From: Aradus depressus
Lineage: Eukaryota > Arthropoda > Insecta > Hemiptera > Aradidae
Assembly: GCA_963662175.1 (NCBI GenBank)
Contig: OY759221.1
Span: 36,330,045-36,394,044 of the forward strand
Direction of reading: 5' to 3'
Length of the DNA stretch: 64,000 nucleotides
Made by a program: the position numbers and the translations under genes. Below are positions 10,683 to 22,210 of this stretch, piece by piece; the first letter of the stretch is position 1, and the number at the start of each line of letters is the position of its first letter. Below the pieces are notes generated by a model that saw nothing but the letters and a program-made list of their open reading frames with translations, was not told the DNA's origin and ran no database searches.

Positions 10683-11144
10683 ATTTATTACTACATTGAA
10701 GCCTATTAAGGCTTATTGTAGAGAGTTGGGGTACAATTTGAATATACATCCGATATAATAATAAAGTAAGAATTTCATAACTTAATAAATTTCTAAATAT
10801 CTAAATATTATAATAAATGCGCACATTTACTTGTATACAAACAGTCAAGAGAAATGCAAAACAGAAAAAATGTATACTTTTATATACATACATACACATA
10901 TACATATTATAATGACTTTAAATAAAACCAAAGTAATAAACATTAAGTCAAACCACTTTATACTTAAAACTGTAAATAACAAGTATTTAACAAAAACCTA
11001 ATATGAAAATCTTAACTATAATTCATTTTCCATTATCTTTATTATTTTTTTTGTCCTCTATTCTTAATTTTAATTTCATTTTTTTTTTTTTTATTGTAAG
11101 TTAGATTTTTCTTATTTTTTATTTTATTTTTTAATGTTTGCTTT
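10683..11144. other. AT-rich stretch, nothing recognised
   Basis: Low-complexity A/T runs. It separates two pieces of family B that may once have been one copy. Confidence 0.4.
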
Positions 11145-11345
11145 ACGAAATTTTATATATGAATCCTGAACTCTCTATCGACGACACCTATTGATTTTCA
11201 GCGAAATCGACCATAGGTAAGAGGGGATTAGGGGAGAAGCTTAACATAAAAACTGTAATAACTGCCGATAGAATGAATGTATCGACACAAAATTTCATAT
11301 GTGAAATCAAAACCCCATAAGGTCGACACTTATTAATTCGGCATA
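11145..11345 (+). repeat. Family B repeat fragment
   Basis: Contains GATTTTCAGCGAAATCGACC, GAGAAGCTTAACATAAAAAC, TGCCGATAGAATGAATGTAT and CCCCATAAGGTCGACACTTA in family order. Confidence 0.75.
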
Positions 11346-11643
11346 ACTCAGCAGATATATATGGTAACAGGAAATAAGTTCTTAATCTCCCAAGCCATCT
11401 GCGCGCTGTGAAGAAGTTGAGAGCTCAGGACGCTAATACTTCTGGAATTATAAACATGTTTCTTGGTATCTCGTAAAATTTTGTATGTTCTCGGTTAAAT
11501 CAACTTAATCTACTTCTTTGAAGAATCATCCATGAGATAACTGCATTTAACCATTTATTCACTACGGCAGACTATTCCAAGTGAAGAGGGCGTTTTCGGT
11601 TAAATCAACTTTAGAGAGGCATCATTCACGAGTATTTCAAAAA

Positions 11644-11732
11644 GTATGGTAAATAATTAGGTAAGTATGGTCAATAATTAGGTAAGAGTGGTCAATAATT
11701 AGGTAAGAGTGGTCAATAATTAGGTAAATAAG
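11644..11732 (+). repeat. 21-bp tandem repeat, four copies
   Basis: GGTAAGAGTGGTCAATAATTA recurs with small changes. Confidence 0.85.
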
Positions 11733-12164
11733 GGAAAATCCAAGAAAGGATTAACAATATTCATGCAAAAGTAGAAAAGTGCTGCCCTGAAGAGTTACGA
11801 ATTTAGACTTACCAATTTATTCCCTGTGACCACAGATATATAGTGTCACATGATTGATTGTATGTCTAAATGTTTTCGTTTCGTTAGTAGTTCAAAATAC
11901 ACAATGTTAAAGTTAACCACTATTTCATGTGAAACACTATTGTCCTTTCTCGCTACGCTGTCATCAACGGATGAAGCCAAAAACTCTTTTTGCATTTTTT
12001 CCTTCTTATCTCTGAAGACCATCTCGCAACTACTAATTCCATCCCCATGTGTGCCCATAAGTAGCAACCAAACTTTTTAGTTGCAGTAGTGTGCCCAAAA
12101 CCATGCAACTGCGACTAAACAGTTGCTCAACTGAAAATTGCAAGTGTGCCCCAGGCCTAAGTCA

Positions 12165-12262
12165 ACTGCTGAATATTAGAGCAAATGGTCGACTAGTTTT
12201 GGAGGGGGAGCGAAAATGTAATTGATTAATTCGTTCTGGTGTTTCACGGACGATTTTTTATT
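12165..12262 (+). repeat. Family B tail fragment
   Basis: GGTCGACTAGTTTTGGAGGG, GCGAAAATGTAATTGATTAA and TTTCACGGACGATTTTTTAT match the family tail. Confidence 0.65.
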
Positions 12263-12699
12263 TTTTATTATAAGCAATTGAGCCAGCTAGTACTACAGTG
12301 TGGGGCAAGAAAGCTCATGTTTTCTATAGTGAAGAGAGTGGTTTCCATGCTTCTAACTCAGCCCTATTACGGCTCGTTTGAACACTAAGTCTACTTGGTC
12401 CCTATATAAACGTCAACCATAGGGCCTACTAAATTGAAACTTTCCCACTAAACCCATACCCGCCTAGTTTCAAACCTGCCTATAATAACTTAGGTACTTA
12501 TTCAGGTATTTTCTGTGGCCTTAAGAAAATGAAATTTTTATGTTATGGCCTTACCATCCCATTTTCAATTTTTTTTTTTTTTTGATTGAGGCTATTCTCT
12601 TGTGTTTTTTAACTTAATTTTCGTGTTGGTCCTTTGTAAAATAATCTCTGCCATAAATTTTGCCTCATGCCATAATTCTTCCTCTGCCAAACGTCATAC

Positions 12700-12985
12700 T
12701 TCCCCAACTCTACGAAGTATAGGGGAAGTTATATAATCTGTCAGGTATTTGATGTTGAGTTTTCAACGGAATTTCATGTTTTCCGACATCTTAATTCCAA
12801 AAATGAAAAAAATATCCTGTGTGCCTTTGTGAACATGATAACTTCCAATAAAATAAATGTATCGACGATAAAATTTATATGTATAACTATATATGAGAAG
12901 GTAGGAATTATGGGGGGCTTAATCCAAAAACTCTAATTACTGCCTATAATGAATGTATCGATATGAAATTTCATATTTGAATTCA
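12700..12985 (+). repeat. Family B head and body
   Basis: Begins CTTCCCCAACTCTACGAAGT then ATAGGGGAAGTTAT, a terminal hairpin (TTCCCC...GGGGAA). The body follows with internal deletions. Confidence 0.8.
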
Positions 12986-14843
12986 AATCCTCACAAGAGC
13001 GATATCTCTATATCAATCAATAGGTATCCATATGTGATAGTAAAATGAAATTTCTCAACAAAAGACGTTGCCTTCACATTTTTTTATTTTTGACTTGAAC
13101 CAGTTCTCAACGGAAAGCGTCATCATCAGTGGCACATCTATGATTGAATAAATATAAAATATAAATAAATGAAAAATAACTAGCAAATCTTAAAACATCA
13201 GGATACTGAGTTACAAAATTAAAAAAAATTGCTTACCTCACCCGTACAGCGAAGAGGCTAAAGGATTACTGACATAGCTGAAAGAGGTGGGGATAGCGAG
13301 GTTGACTCACTACATTTTGTACTACATACAAAACAACATTCATTCAAATATACACAATAACTAAAAAAATAATATATTTAAAAAATAATGTATTTTTTAT
13401 TATTTTATAGTTGTTGTTTATTATAATTTTGTATAGGTATTATATTTTTTTATTTTGTTACTCTGTACCCAGATGCCTTAAGATGTGCTAGTTACTTTTC
13501 ATTATTTAAAAAAACGAAAATCATTAGGTGATATACGTTCTTTGAACTTTTTATTTTGGCCTTAGTTGTTTATAGTTTTCGTCTAACAAAAAGCCAACAC
13601 TTCTTAATCTTAAATTCAGTATCTCTCAAATTTTTATTTAAATAATCTCTGTTTTTATAATTCGATAATACGACATAATGTTCTTATATTGACAAGAATT
13701 GTGTAATTTCTTCTAAAATCCATGTGATTGCCTTTATAACACGCAAAAAGGAAGGAAACTTGGAAAACACTCTTGAGAATACTGAAATATGAAAATTGGG
13801 TTTGAATCCCCCACTTGCCAGCTTCTTCACTAGTTGCGTGTAATTGCGAAATATTGTTTATTTACTACTCCCTCACTATCCCGCCTTTTTCAAAAGCTGC
13901 CTAGCAGCGAGTTAACTATCCCTGTGTAATGCAGTGTAATATCCAAAAATATAGACATTAAATCTTTTAAAATATTATGAGTAATATAAAAATGCAGATG
14001 AAAATAAAAAAATTGGAAGCCAGGAACTCAGTAGAAGGTAGAAGTGTGATGACGTCAGCAGCAATACTACGTAAGGAAGGGTGTAACGTTTCTTTCTGTG
14101 TATTTCGCAATCTCATGTCATCAGTTTTTCAAAACTGTTGAATCTTGGCGAACCCACGAACCAAATTAGAAATATAATCAAGAAGAACCAATATTAACAA
14201 TAACAATTAGAATCATTTATATAATTACAGGAGGGTTAAGACCTATATTATATAACCTATGAGTATGTAGGAGAGAGAACTGGGAGGTGGATGAGGAATG
14301 TAATGTAAAGATGGTGAGTTCCAACTCTGAGATATACAACAGGTGACTCGCCTGTTGCAGTCACCTCAACAAGTCCCCTCTTCTCGGCTCCCTGCTTAGA
14401 TAAACCCACCCGAACAGCTTTCTTACACCTCTTTGATTCACTCCACCTCTACTGCCTACTAAATAGTATATCTTCCAGGTCTCTATCCTCTTGTAACCAG
14501 TTTTATAACCTACACAGATCTAGAACTCAGTTCAAAATGGATCTTTAATTTAAGGATCGGAAATAAATGACAAATTCATTTTGATCTTGGTCTTCCTGGC
14601 TGCCGCTATTGTATATAATATATTTATTTATTTATTCAGGATAATAACAAATAAAATAAGTTTCTGATGTTGCCATAACGAGACTTGCTTATACACTAGA
14701 TAGGGAATATTCCCCCCCCCACCCCCCCCACCCCTTCATCCTCATTTTAAATTGATTTCAAACTGGCATCGCTATTTACAAAAAAATGTTATGAAACTCA
14801 TAACGCTGGTTTCTTTCTTTCATTTCAGTAGGTTCAGCTTAAT
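12986..14843. other. Long stretch without genes
   Basis: AT-rich sequence. A weak inverted relation between AGACGTTGCCTTCACATT (13063) and GGAAAGCGTCATCATCAGTG (13110) hints at another decayed Penelope-type arm. Homopolymer C runs occur at 14710-14738. Confidence 0.4.
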
Positions 14844-15045
14844 GAGGGCACCGGTAGCTCAGAGGTAGCATGCTAACCTTGAGCACGCCGTCCTTCGGAT
14901 GGGACATTAAGCGTTGGTCTCGAGACTGTTAAAAACCCCTCTGTAGAGAGTTGAGCTCTTGTCCACCAGAGTGACAAATGAGCGCTCTGGTAATAGGCGA
15001 TTTGACCTCGTAGTTAAAGCTCGGGCATGAGTCACAATAATTAAA
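14844..15045 (+). mobile_element. tRNA-headed SINE with internal deletion
   Basis: Head GAGGGCACCGGTAGCTCAG, then a jump that removes the B-box half straight to CCTTGAGCACGCCGTCCTT. Tail AAAGCTCGGGCATGAGTCAC. Confidence 0.85.
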
Positions 15046-15062
15046 ACTACCTCTTTAAAAAA

Positions 15063-15260
15063 ACAACTTTCGCACAACACATCAACGAAATCAAACACCA
15101 TTTCGATATAAATACAGACATACAATACCTACATTTTTGTGACAAAGGTACCATTACTCAACTCACTGAAACAACTGGAAATAAACATAGCACTACTGAA
15201 AGTAAATTGTATGAACGATCAGACCAATCTCAAATATTCACCCCTTTTATCGCCAATAAT
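15063..15260 (+). pseudogene. Penelope-like element GIY-YIG C-terminal remnant
   Basis: An uninterrupted frame from 15063 reads TTFAQHINEIKHHF, DINTDIQYLHFCDKG, then SKLYERSDQSQIFTPFI. The pattern F-A-x-H, a short spacer, Y-L-H-F-C-D-K-G, and a closing E-x-x-D-Q...F-x-P-F is what I associate with the C-terminus of Penelope-like endonucleases. The catalytic GIY and YIG residues lie upstream and are absent; a SINE ends at 15045. The frame stays open to 15554 but loses resemblance after about 15260. This is family resemblance by eye, not a search result. Confidence 0.45.
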
Positions 15261-15417
15261 ATAATCCTCCAGTCTCTGTGTAATACGTACTTACTTTCTC
15301 AAAAAACTGTTTTTTTATTTTTATTCATATATTTATTATTGTCATCTTTGATATATTTCATATATGCATATATATATTTGTATTTTAATCAGCGCATACT
15401 ATTTCAAAATTTGAAAC

Positions 15418-15545
15418 AAGTGATGATGTGCGGGCTAGAGCATAGGGCTTTGTTCGCATGGTCTTACCATGATTTGCGGGTTCGAATCCCGTCCGGGAGT
15501 GAGTTTTATTTCGTAGATAGAACTCTCTCCCGGCGCCATGGATAT
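15418..15545 (+). mobile_element. Second tRNA-like SINE head
   Basis: GTGCGGGCTAGAGCATAGGG resembles an A box, and GCGGGTTCGAATCCCGTCC is a near-perfect B box. There is no acceptor-stem match between the ends. The downstream CGGGAG...CTCCCG hairpin (15493-15534) is unlike the main SINE family, so this is a different tRNA-derived element rather than a tRNA gene. Confidence 0.5.
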
Positions 15546-17189
15546 CGTAAATAATTAGTGACATGGCTAATATGTATCAAACATAAGGGCAAAAAAAAAA
15601 TAAAAAAATATTTTAAAATTCGTTGCCATGCTTTACTATTTAAACAATACTTTGAACTATTTTCTACGGAAATGTATAATAGAAGCCCTATAATTATGAT
15701 GGAATTTTAATAGTGGAAAATTTTGTGAACAACATTTTTTATACGGACCAATTTTTTGATAGGACTAACCGTTCTCCATAAATCGAGTAAACAACTAAAA
15801 AAAATGGGTTTCGAGATGTCATTTTTAGATAGTTTTCTGCATGTATCTCAAAAATCGGGGGACCTTCACAGGTACATAAAATGTGCATTATACTTTTCTC
15901 TAGAACTTTTATTCGAAGTTTGATTAGTTAAAAAAATTATCTTTTAAAATTTATTTAGGCCCCGAAATAAAGTGTTCTCAATTTTCGTTTATATAGGCAA
16001 CTAGTGTGTACATTTGCAATATGATGCCTCCTCTTCTCTAATAGAATTTGTACGGTATCCTATCCAGTCTCCTAGCCCATGGTTCAAATCCGAGTCAATA
16101 TGAAAACTGCAATATGAAGGTTTCACAATATCCTCTTTTGTTTCTGAAATATGTTGTAAAGACAGGATTGAAGGTTTACTTATTGTAGGAGGAGTGCAAG
16201 TTGTGTTGCCTGGTTAAGTGAGACTAAACTCTATAATGGGTGGAAGATAGAAAACAATAGATTCGGGACAGACACTAATGGTCAGAGCTCGCCTTTGGAA
16301 ACAAAGGCCTCTAGCGAGTACAATAGCTGCGGACGACATAGGATCCTGTCCGAGGGTTAATTGAAAATCTCAGAGCACCAAAACAGGTGCTGCACAGCAC
16401 ATTTCCAAGAATCCAAGGAGAAAACTCGTAAAGATAATTTATAGTTAGAGTCCTTCGCGGTGCACTAGACAAAATAAATTGTTTTTTTGCCACGTTCGGA
16501 AATAGGAATTCTTTTAGTCTCATAGATGTTGTTTCGGCATTCATTTTAAATTTTAACATTTCCATTTTAGTATTTTTTTTATTATATTGTTTATTTTGGG
16601 TGAGATTCGGACCTCCTAAAAGACTCCTCCCCACTAATCCCTCCTTCAGTACCCTGCCAGGTGCGACCCAGACCGCATCGTACCTTTATCTTTATTTACC
16701 AGATCGTCCCATCACCAGACGGTGCAATCCCATCACATCCATCATCTGACCATCTAGCAGCCCCCCCCCCCCCCATCTCAGAGGCGGCATCCAATCATAT
16801 CCGATAAGAACTTTATTATTTTCCTACTTTATGAAATTTTAGTTTTTATTTTAAACTTATATTTTTCATCCCTAATATTAAGTTCAATTTTATGTTAATT
16901 TAATCTTCGTTTTGTTATCTTTTCAGTTGGCCAACAGCTTTTTACGACGTTCTCTTTTGTTCATTAAATATCTTCTATTTTCAATTTAATCCATCTTATT
17001 ATCTTTATCTATTCTCATATATTTTGGAGTGGTCCTCCAGAATCGCCAGAGGTTTTATAGCCAGTTATTTGGAACTCTTATTTTGGATACCATTACCGAT
17101 CTAAACAGTTGTATTGTTACTTTCATCATTAATAGCCATGGAGTAGTTTGGTTATTATGGCTCATTTGGGCAATAACTAAAGGATTAGA
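15546..17189. other. Region without recognised genes
   Basis: It contains an uncharacterised moderately GC-rich segment (16260-16790) with a 107-codon minus frame that matches no family I know, and a C run at 16761-16774. Confidence 0.4.
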
Positions 17190-17355
17190 TCGCTTACTAC
17201 CAGAGCGCTCTTTCGTCACTCTGGTTGATATGCGCCTGACTCTACAGTGGGAGTCTTAAATGCCTACCTAGGTTTATTCACCGTTTATTCATTTCGAACC
17301 CGCGATCTTGACCTCAGCAGACTAGTGCGCTGTCTATGAGCTACCGGCGCTGTCA
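17190..17355 (-). mobile_element. tRNA-headed SINE, shortened
   Basis: Minus strand: GACAGCGCCGGTAGCTCATA head, CGCGGGTTCGAAAT B-box, CCAGAGTGACGAAAGAGCG hairpin. The central body is largely deleted. Confidence 0.8.
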
Positions 17356-17359
17356 GCCA

Positions 17360-17905
17360 TCGAGTAGGAACAGTCGAACACTTTGAACGCTTATCACGCT
17401 ACACTAATTTCTAATTTTACACAACGCTAATTCGCAACAATCACCCTTCGGCGCCCACACTGGCCCATCACAGGCAAAACAAACACTGCACAACAAACAC
17501 GTATAGACATGCTCTATCCATTGTGACCCCAACCGTTGTTATCGCATTATTAGTCTCGTAGTTATTATCGATTGAAATCTGACTGTATTTTGTAACACAA
17601 GAATGTTTGACCGGCTATCACTGTGCTTAACGAGCCAATAGACGTTTTCACGTCAAAAATAAAATCTTCAGTGAATCACCGGCAATGTAATTCCACAAGA
17701 TGAATCAATCCACACATTTTTCGCTCTTCCTCCAAAACCAATCGACCGGACTAAAAATCGATAGTTGACGTACATAGGAACTTAAATTCCAATTTTGTGC
17801 CCACACATTCATTACATCGGCGGTTATTAAGAAGATCCCCTCTTTCTGTTCGGTCGATCCTCTATTATAACGACAGTTATTACATTTTTTTTGTTAGGCC
17901 CCGCC
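17360..17905 (-). repeat. Family B with extended tail
   Basis: 17640-17905 is the reversed family body (CTTCAGTGAATCACCGGCAA, CTCCAAAACCAATCGACCGG). It continues into 17360-17640 (CACTGTGCTTAACGAGCCAA, ACACGTATAGACATGCTCTA, CACAACGCTAATTCGCAACA), which is repeated in the opposite direction at 25915-26200. The family is therefore longer than most copies show. Confidence 0.75.
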
Positions 17906-17918
17906 TCCGTAGGCCGAT

Positions 17919-18378
17919 TTGGCTGAAAATCAATTTAGGGTTCTCTACGTCTCTAATGCTATCCTTTACAATGACCTGGAGATTCCCTTTGTAAGGGATG
18001 TAATTAAATCCCGCTACAGAAAATTCCACTCTACCCTTTCCTTTCACTCTAATCCTTTAGTCCGCAGACTTGCCACAAGAACCCTTCCTAATGTTCATGT
18101 TCGGAGACTGAGGCGGCAATGGCCTCGAGACCTACTAGTGCATTGAAGTCACTAATCATCTACAAACGTTTCATGTTTCTTTATCATTTAACTATTTATT
18201 TTTTATTTTTTAATGTATATTTTAATTTCTCTTATCCGTATTAACAAGACAATGGAGTGTCATTATTGAATGATTTCTCCTTCATACTCCAAGACATTTA
18301 TTTATTATGTAACACATTTACTTATTATATATTGTATATATATAGTTGTAAATAAAAAAAAAAAAAACTTAAAAAAAA
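17919..18378 (+). pseudogene. Jockey-like non-LTR retrotransposon 3' end
   Basis: The frame ends [46 protein letters not shown] and a stop. This is the C-terminal region after reverse transcriptase in Jockey-type elements, as in D-L-N-I-P-x-V. A 3' UTR with GGAGTGTCATTATTGAATG follows and ends in A-rich tracts at 18350-18385. It is 5'-truncated. A second copy lies on minus at 37570-38130. Confidence 0.75.
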
Positions 18379-18394
18379 AAAAAAAGTTCTGGAT

Positions 18395-18560
18395 ACACGT
18401 TCATGTCGATATATTCATTTTATTCGAGAGTTGTATTCACAAAAACAAAGACAAGATTTTATTTTTCATTTTTGGAATCAGGGGTCAGAAAATATGGGGG
18501 AAACTCAACATGGAATTTCAGACGGCTTACATAACATTCGCTATCCAAGGAAGTAAAAAA
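18395..18560 (-). repeat. Family B head fragment
   Basis: Reversed family sequence: ATGTCGATATATTCATTTTA, TTTTTCATTTTTGGAATCAG, AACTCAACATGGAATTTCAG, then AAGGAAGTAAAAAAAC at the terminus. Confidence 0.7.
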
Positions 18561-18565
18561 ACTTT

Positions 18566-18740
18566 ACACCTGACATCGTACAGGCTCGGGACCATCGCTT
18601 AACGTCCAATCCGAAGGACGGCGTGCTTAAGGTTATTTTACCTCCCAGATAAAATAAACTAAGGGCCTCGGTCGGGTTACGAACCCACGTTCTTGAGCTC
18701 AGAAGTCAAGCACGCATACCACTGAGCTACCGGCGCCCTC
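18566..18740 (-). mobile_element. tRNA-headed SINE, tail missing
   Basis: Minus strand shows a complete head (GAGGGCGCCGGTAGCTCAG, GGGTTCGTAACCC) and the AGTTTATTTT/AAATAACCT stem. It stops at TACGATGTCAGGT. A separate tail-only piece lies at 18779-18828. Confidence 0.85.
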
Positions 18741-18778
18741 TGATGGGTTGATGTTTATATAATTTATTAGGTTAGGTT

Positions 18779-18828
18779 TTATGACTCATGCCCGGGCTTT
18801 AACTACGAGGTCATATCGCCTACTACCC
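18779..18828 (-). mobile_element. SINE tail fragment
   Basis: GACTCATGCCCGGGCTTTAA and TCATATCGCCTACTACC are the reversed SINE tail. It lies on the wrong side of the preceding copy to be its direct continuation. Confidence 0.75.
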
Positions 18829-19347
18829 CCTACTTATTTTATGTACAATATTCTATGACATATCCAATTACCTTGTTATGGTTCAACGAAATTGTATCAA
18901 AATCCAGTGCTGTTCTGTCAACAGAACCCTGGAGAGGTGTGAAAATTGACTATATCCAGATTAGCTTGGTGCCGCATGTAGATACATGAGTTTTGCTGCC
19001 ACCATATCCTGTATCCTGTATGGTATATTACTGTTGGCCACAACTTCGGGATTAGGGATCCCCAGTAGAGTCCTTCGGGAAATCACTGCACGTTCTCTAC
19101 AAAACCTCCACCGGAGTGGAGACCCTCTCTAATTAACTTCTCATCCTTTCTCCATCTGTTATCTGTCTAACCAATCAAAACTCATTCTTCTCTGTGTATC
19201 TCATCCCTCAAGCATGAAAAATATTGTCCACTCTCATGATAGTTTTAACCACGTTGGAAACTTTTAACACTGAATGCACTGTTTCTGAGGGAAATTGTAC
19301 ACACATAAAATTACTTTTAATAAAAAATAATAATAATAAAAAAAAAT
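18829..19347. other. No recognised gene
   Basis: Unassigned sequence ahead of the Jockey-like fragment; it may be its degraded upstream part or host DNA. Confidence 0.4.
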
Positions 19348-20090
19348 AACCTGCCCTCCAGTGTACCTTAACAAAAATCCCATTCCTTTAAAAAACGAAG
19401 TCCGCTATCTAGGCCTCATACTCGACAAACGACTAACTTGGAATCCTCACACGAGACTGAAAAGACAAGAAATGAACAGACGTTATAAACTTCTACTAAG
19501 ACTATTAGACAAAAGATCCAAACTAACTTTGACAACAAAACGACTTACATACAACTCAATACTCAAACCTATGTAGACTTACGGACTTGAACTCTGGGGT
19601 TCTGCCAAAGCTTCCAATCTCCAGCACATCCAAACCCTTCAATCCAAAATCCTTCGTACAATAGCCAATGCTCCTTACTACGTCTCCAACAAAACCCTTC
19701 ACTCAGACCTTAATGTACCTTTCATTACTGAAGTTGCTAAATCCAAATATAAAAAATTATTTTCCCTTCTTAGTTCCCACAATAATCCTCTAGTCCGTGC
19801 CCTCCATTCTGCCATACTTCCCCAACGACGGCTTAATCGTCAATGGCCTAGAGATCTCCTGATCAGAAGCAGTGACAGTGACAGTGATTAGCTAAAAACG
19901 AGAGAAAAACAGTGACTAGGGAGTGTCACCACTGGGTGATTTCTCCCCTCATGACATTTTTGACATTGCCATTACCTCTTTATTAGTACATTTGCTTGTT
20001 GTATTTATGTGTATACAGTTGTAAATAGCTATTTGTAAATAAATAAAAAAAAAAATAAATAAAAAAAATAAAAAATAAAAAAACGTTTTT
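19348..20090 (+). pseudogene. Jockey-like non-LTR retrotransposon, C-terminal RT end
   Basis: The frame from about 19348 reads VRYLGLILDKRLTWNPHT, RLDKRSKLTLTTKRL-like sequence, then NSILKPM, a stop, and TYGLELWGSAK. It goes on through KILRTIANAPYYVSN, DLNVPFITEV and QRRLNRQWPRDLLI to a stop near 19890. These are the thumb and post-RT features of Jockey-type proteins. One in-frame stop (19574-19576) and 5' truncation make it dead. The 3' UTR ends in AAATAAATAAA tracts by 20088. Confidence 0.85.
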
Positions 20091-20094
20091 GTGT

Positions 20095-20226
20095 CGAGCC
20101 CTTCCCTAGACTCCTTCTATCCTTCAGCCGATTTGACTAAAATATAATAGGTGAAGTCCTTATGGAGTTTTGAATATACATATGAAATTTCTTGTCAATA
20201 CATTCATTACAACGGTAGTTATTAGA
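20095..20226 (-). repeat. Family B, left part, split by a foldback
   Basis: Ends ATTCATTACAACGGTAGTTA then TTAGA. The same word resumes at 20712, showing that the element between is an insertion. Confidence 0.8.
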
Positions 20227-20711
20227 AAATAATATGAAGATGGCTGATGTAGTGAGAAGTGATTATATCGCAGGATGTCAAATATAAGGTAGTCTGACCT
20301 CTCACAGATTTTTATTAAAGTAATAGCTAGCCGGCTTTCGAGGTTTCCCTCATCATCAGGCAGTCTGATAAAAAAAAATTTGAATAAACTGAATAATAAA
20401 AATAAATAAATAAAAATCTACAACAAACATTAACAATTTAAAATATCATGGATGGGGACAGACGAGTTATTCCTGTCCACCATCTGAGTCACAACTCAGA
20501 TGGTGGATAGGAATAACTCGTCTGTCCCCATCCATGATATTTTAAATTGTTAATGTTTGTTGTAGATTTTTATTTATTTATTTTTATTATTTAGTTTATT
20601 CAAATTTTTTTTATCAGACTGCCTGATGATGAGGGAAACCTCGAAAGCCGGCTAGCTATTACTTTAATAAAAATCTGTGAGAGGTCAGACTACCTTATAT
20701 TTGACATCCTG
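20227..20711. mobile_element. 485-bp Penelope-type foldback element with 14-bp duplication
   Basis: From 20270 to 20712 the sequence is a near-perfect palindrome (arms about 218 bp, centre near 20491). CGGTAGTTATTAGA flanks it at 20213-20226 and 20712-20725. The extra 43 bp at 20227-20269 occurs at one end only. Each arm has CTGATGA, T, GAGG-GAAA-CCTC hairpin and GAAA (20621-20655 on plus). Inverted ends, a one-sided tail and a retroposon-size duplication fit a non-autonomous Penelope-like element. No protein is encoded. Confidence 0.8.
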
Positions 20712-20995
20712 CGGTAGTTATTAGAGTTTTTGTGTTGACCCTCCCCCCAATTGTCCCTTCCTTCTGCTAATGTGGCTGAAAATCATGTCGTCCATAGAGG
20801 TTTCTAGATAATTTTATAAAATTTCGTGTCGATACATTCATTCTATCGGGAGTTGTGTCTTCAGGTACAGACGCTCAGACACAGATAGAAAATTGTTTTT
20901 TTTATTTTTTGAATCAGTAGTTCGGAAAAAATGAAATTCCGTATCGAATTTTTGACTGATTACATAACTTTCCCTGTACTTCGTATAGCTTTGAA
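20712..20995 (-). repeat. Family B, right part with terminal hairpin
   Basis: Resumes TTATTAGAGTTTTTGTGTTG and runs to ACTTTCCCTGTACTTCGTAT then AGCTTTGAAAGTAA, the reversed family terminus. Confidence 0.85.
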
Positions 20996-21299
20996 AGTAA
21001 AAAAACGCGTTGTGTATAATCTGTAGGTTGATCAAATAGGCTGGGAGTGTAGACAGTGTCGCCACCTGTTGTGATGTGACAACAATTAGAGAGACCCCTT
21101 TTGTGTGCTCCGGTGACTTGTTACCTCACCTACCCTTTGTTGGGTGGCTCCCTCTCGGATCGATATTCATAAAATATGAGCTTTTCTTTTGTATCTACTT
21201 ACTTTTAACAACGTTTTGTCCACTATGCAATAAACCGGATCTATAGAATTGGTATTCAATTTGTTACTTTAGAGACATTCATTAGACCCTGTTGTAATA

Positions 21300-21490
21300 T
21301 TTCTCCAGTTATATGAAGTATAGGGGATGTTATATTATCGATGTGAAATTCGATGTTGAGTTTTCATTGAAATTTAATATTTTTCAAATTAAAAAAAAAA
21401 AAAAAAAAAAGGGGCGACGATGAATAAAAAAAAAAGCTCTGCACGAATTAATCAATTGAATGTCGCTCTGTCTTCTAAATCAATCGACTG
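21300..21490 (+). repeat. Family B mosaic
   Basis: Head GAAGTATAGGGGATGTTATA on plus, then an A run, then reversed tail phrases (CACGAATTAATCAATTGAAT). Confidence 0.6.
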
Positions 21491-21520
21491 TTTGGGCTAA
21501 ACGACAATAGTGATTTGCTT

Positions 21521-21767
21521 GAGGGCGTCGGTAGCTCATTGGTATGCGTGCTGGCTTACTGAACTCAACTTGCTGGTTCGAAACCCTGCTGAGATTCTTA
21601 GTTTATTCTATGTGGGAGGTAAAATAAATTTAAGCACGCCGTCCTTAGGATGTACCATGTCAGATACTAGTTAAGAATTCCTACCCTAGGTTAACAAAAA
21701 GTTAGGGTAGTCAAAATTTAGGTCTTTTATAGTAGAGTCGAGCTCATGTCCACCAGAAAGAGCGCTC
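21521..21767 (+). mobile_element. tRNA-headed SINE, tail missing
   Basis: GAGGGCGTCGGTAGCTCATT, CTGGTTCGAAACCCTG, a TTTATTCTATGTGGGAGGTA-type stem, and a well-kept CTACCCTA/TAGGGTAG hairpin. It ends at CAGAAAGAGCGCTC. Confidence 0.85.
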
Positions 21768-21774
21768 AATTATT

Positions 21775-21915
21775 AGAGTTTTTGTGTTAAGCCTCCGCCT
21801 TAATCTTCCCCTCCCCTCTGCCTGATTTATTAGTAGGAGTCATCGTTAGAGAGTTCTGGATACACATACAATGATTCGTGTCGATACATCATTATATCGG
21901 GAATTATAATGTTCA
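21775..21915 (-). repeat. Family B fragment
   Basis: TATTAGAGTTTTTGTGTTAA, GCCTGATTTATTAGTAGG, TCGTGTCGATACATCATTAT. Confidence 0.7.
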
Positions 21916-22210
21916 CAAACACAATAAAACACTACAATGTCGTTAGACAATGGTCATTTGGTTGGTCCATAATCTCTCCTAGCTTCTGTTATATGATTAA
22001 TATTTGTGCAATTTTTATTTTATTATGCTTATGAGGTATTAAAAAAATAATCTATAATAATGAATAAACAAACATATTCTTGGGGAAAATGAAGTAAATA
22101 ATAATAAAATAAATAAAAAAAATTACCCAAATTGTCATATAATGAAGTAAAAATAAACAAAACATAAGTATAAATATATAAACATAAATAAAATGCTTAC
22201 TAAAGATTTA

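Noticed and set aside
15418..15490. tRNA gene
   Set aside because: A B box is present (GGTTCGAATCCC) but no acceptor stem or convincing anticodon arm can be drawn.
16311..16634. 107-codon minus-strand frame
   Set aside because: No recognisable domain and low-complexity Asn/Lys content; not supported as a gene.
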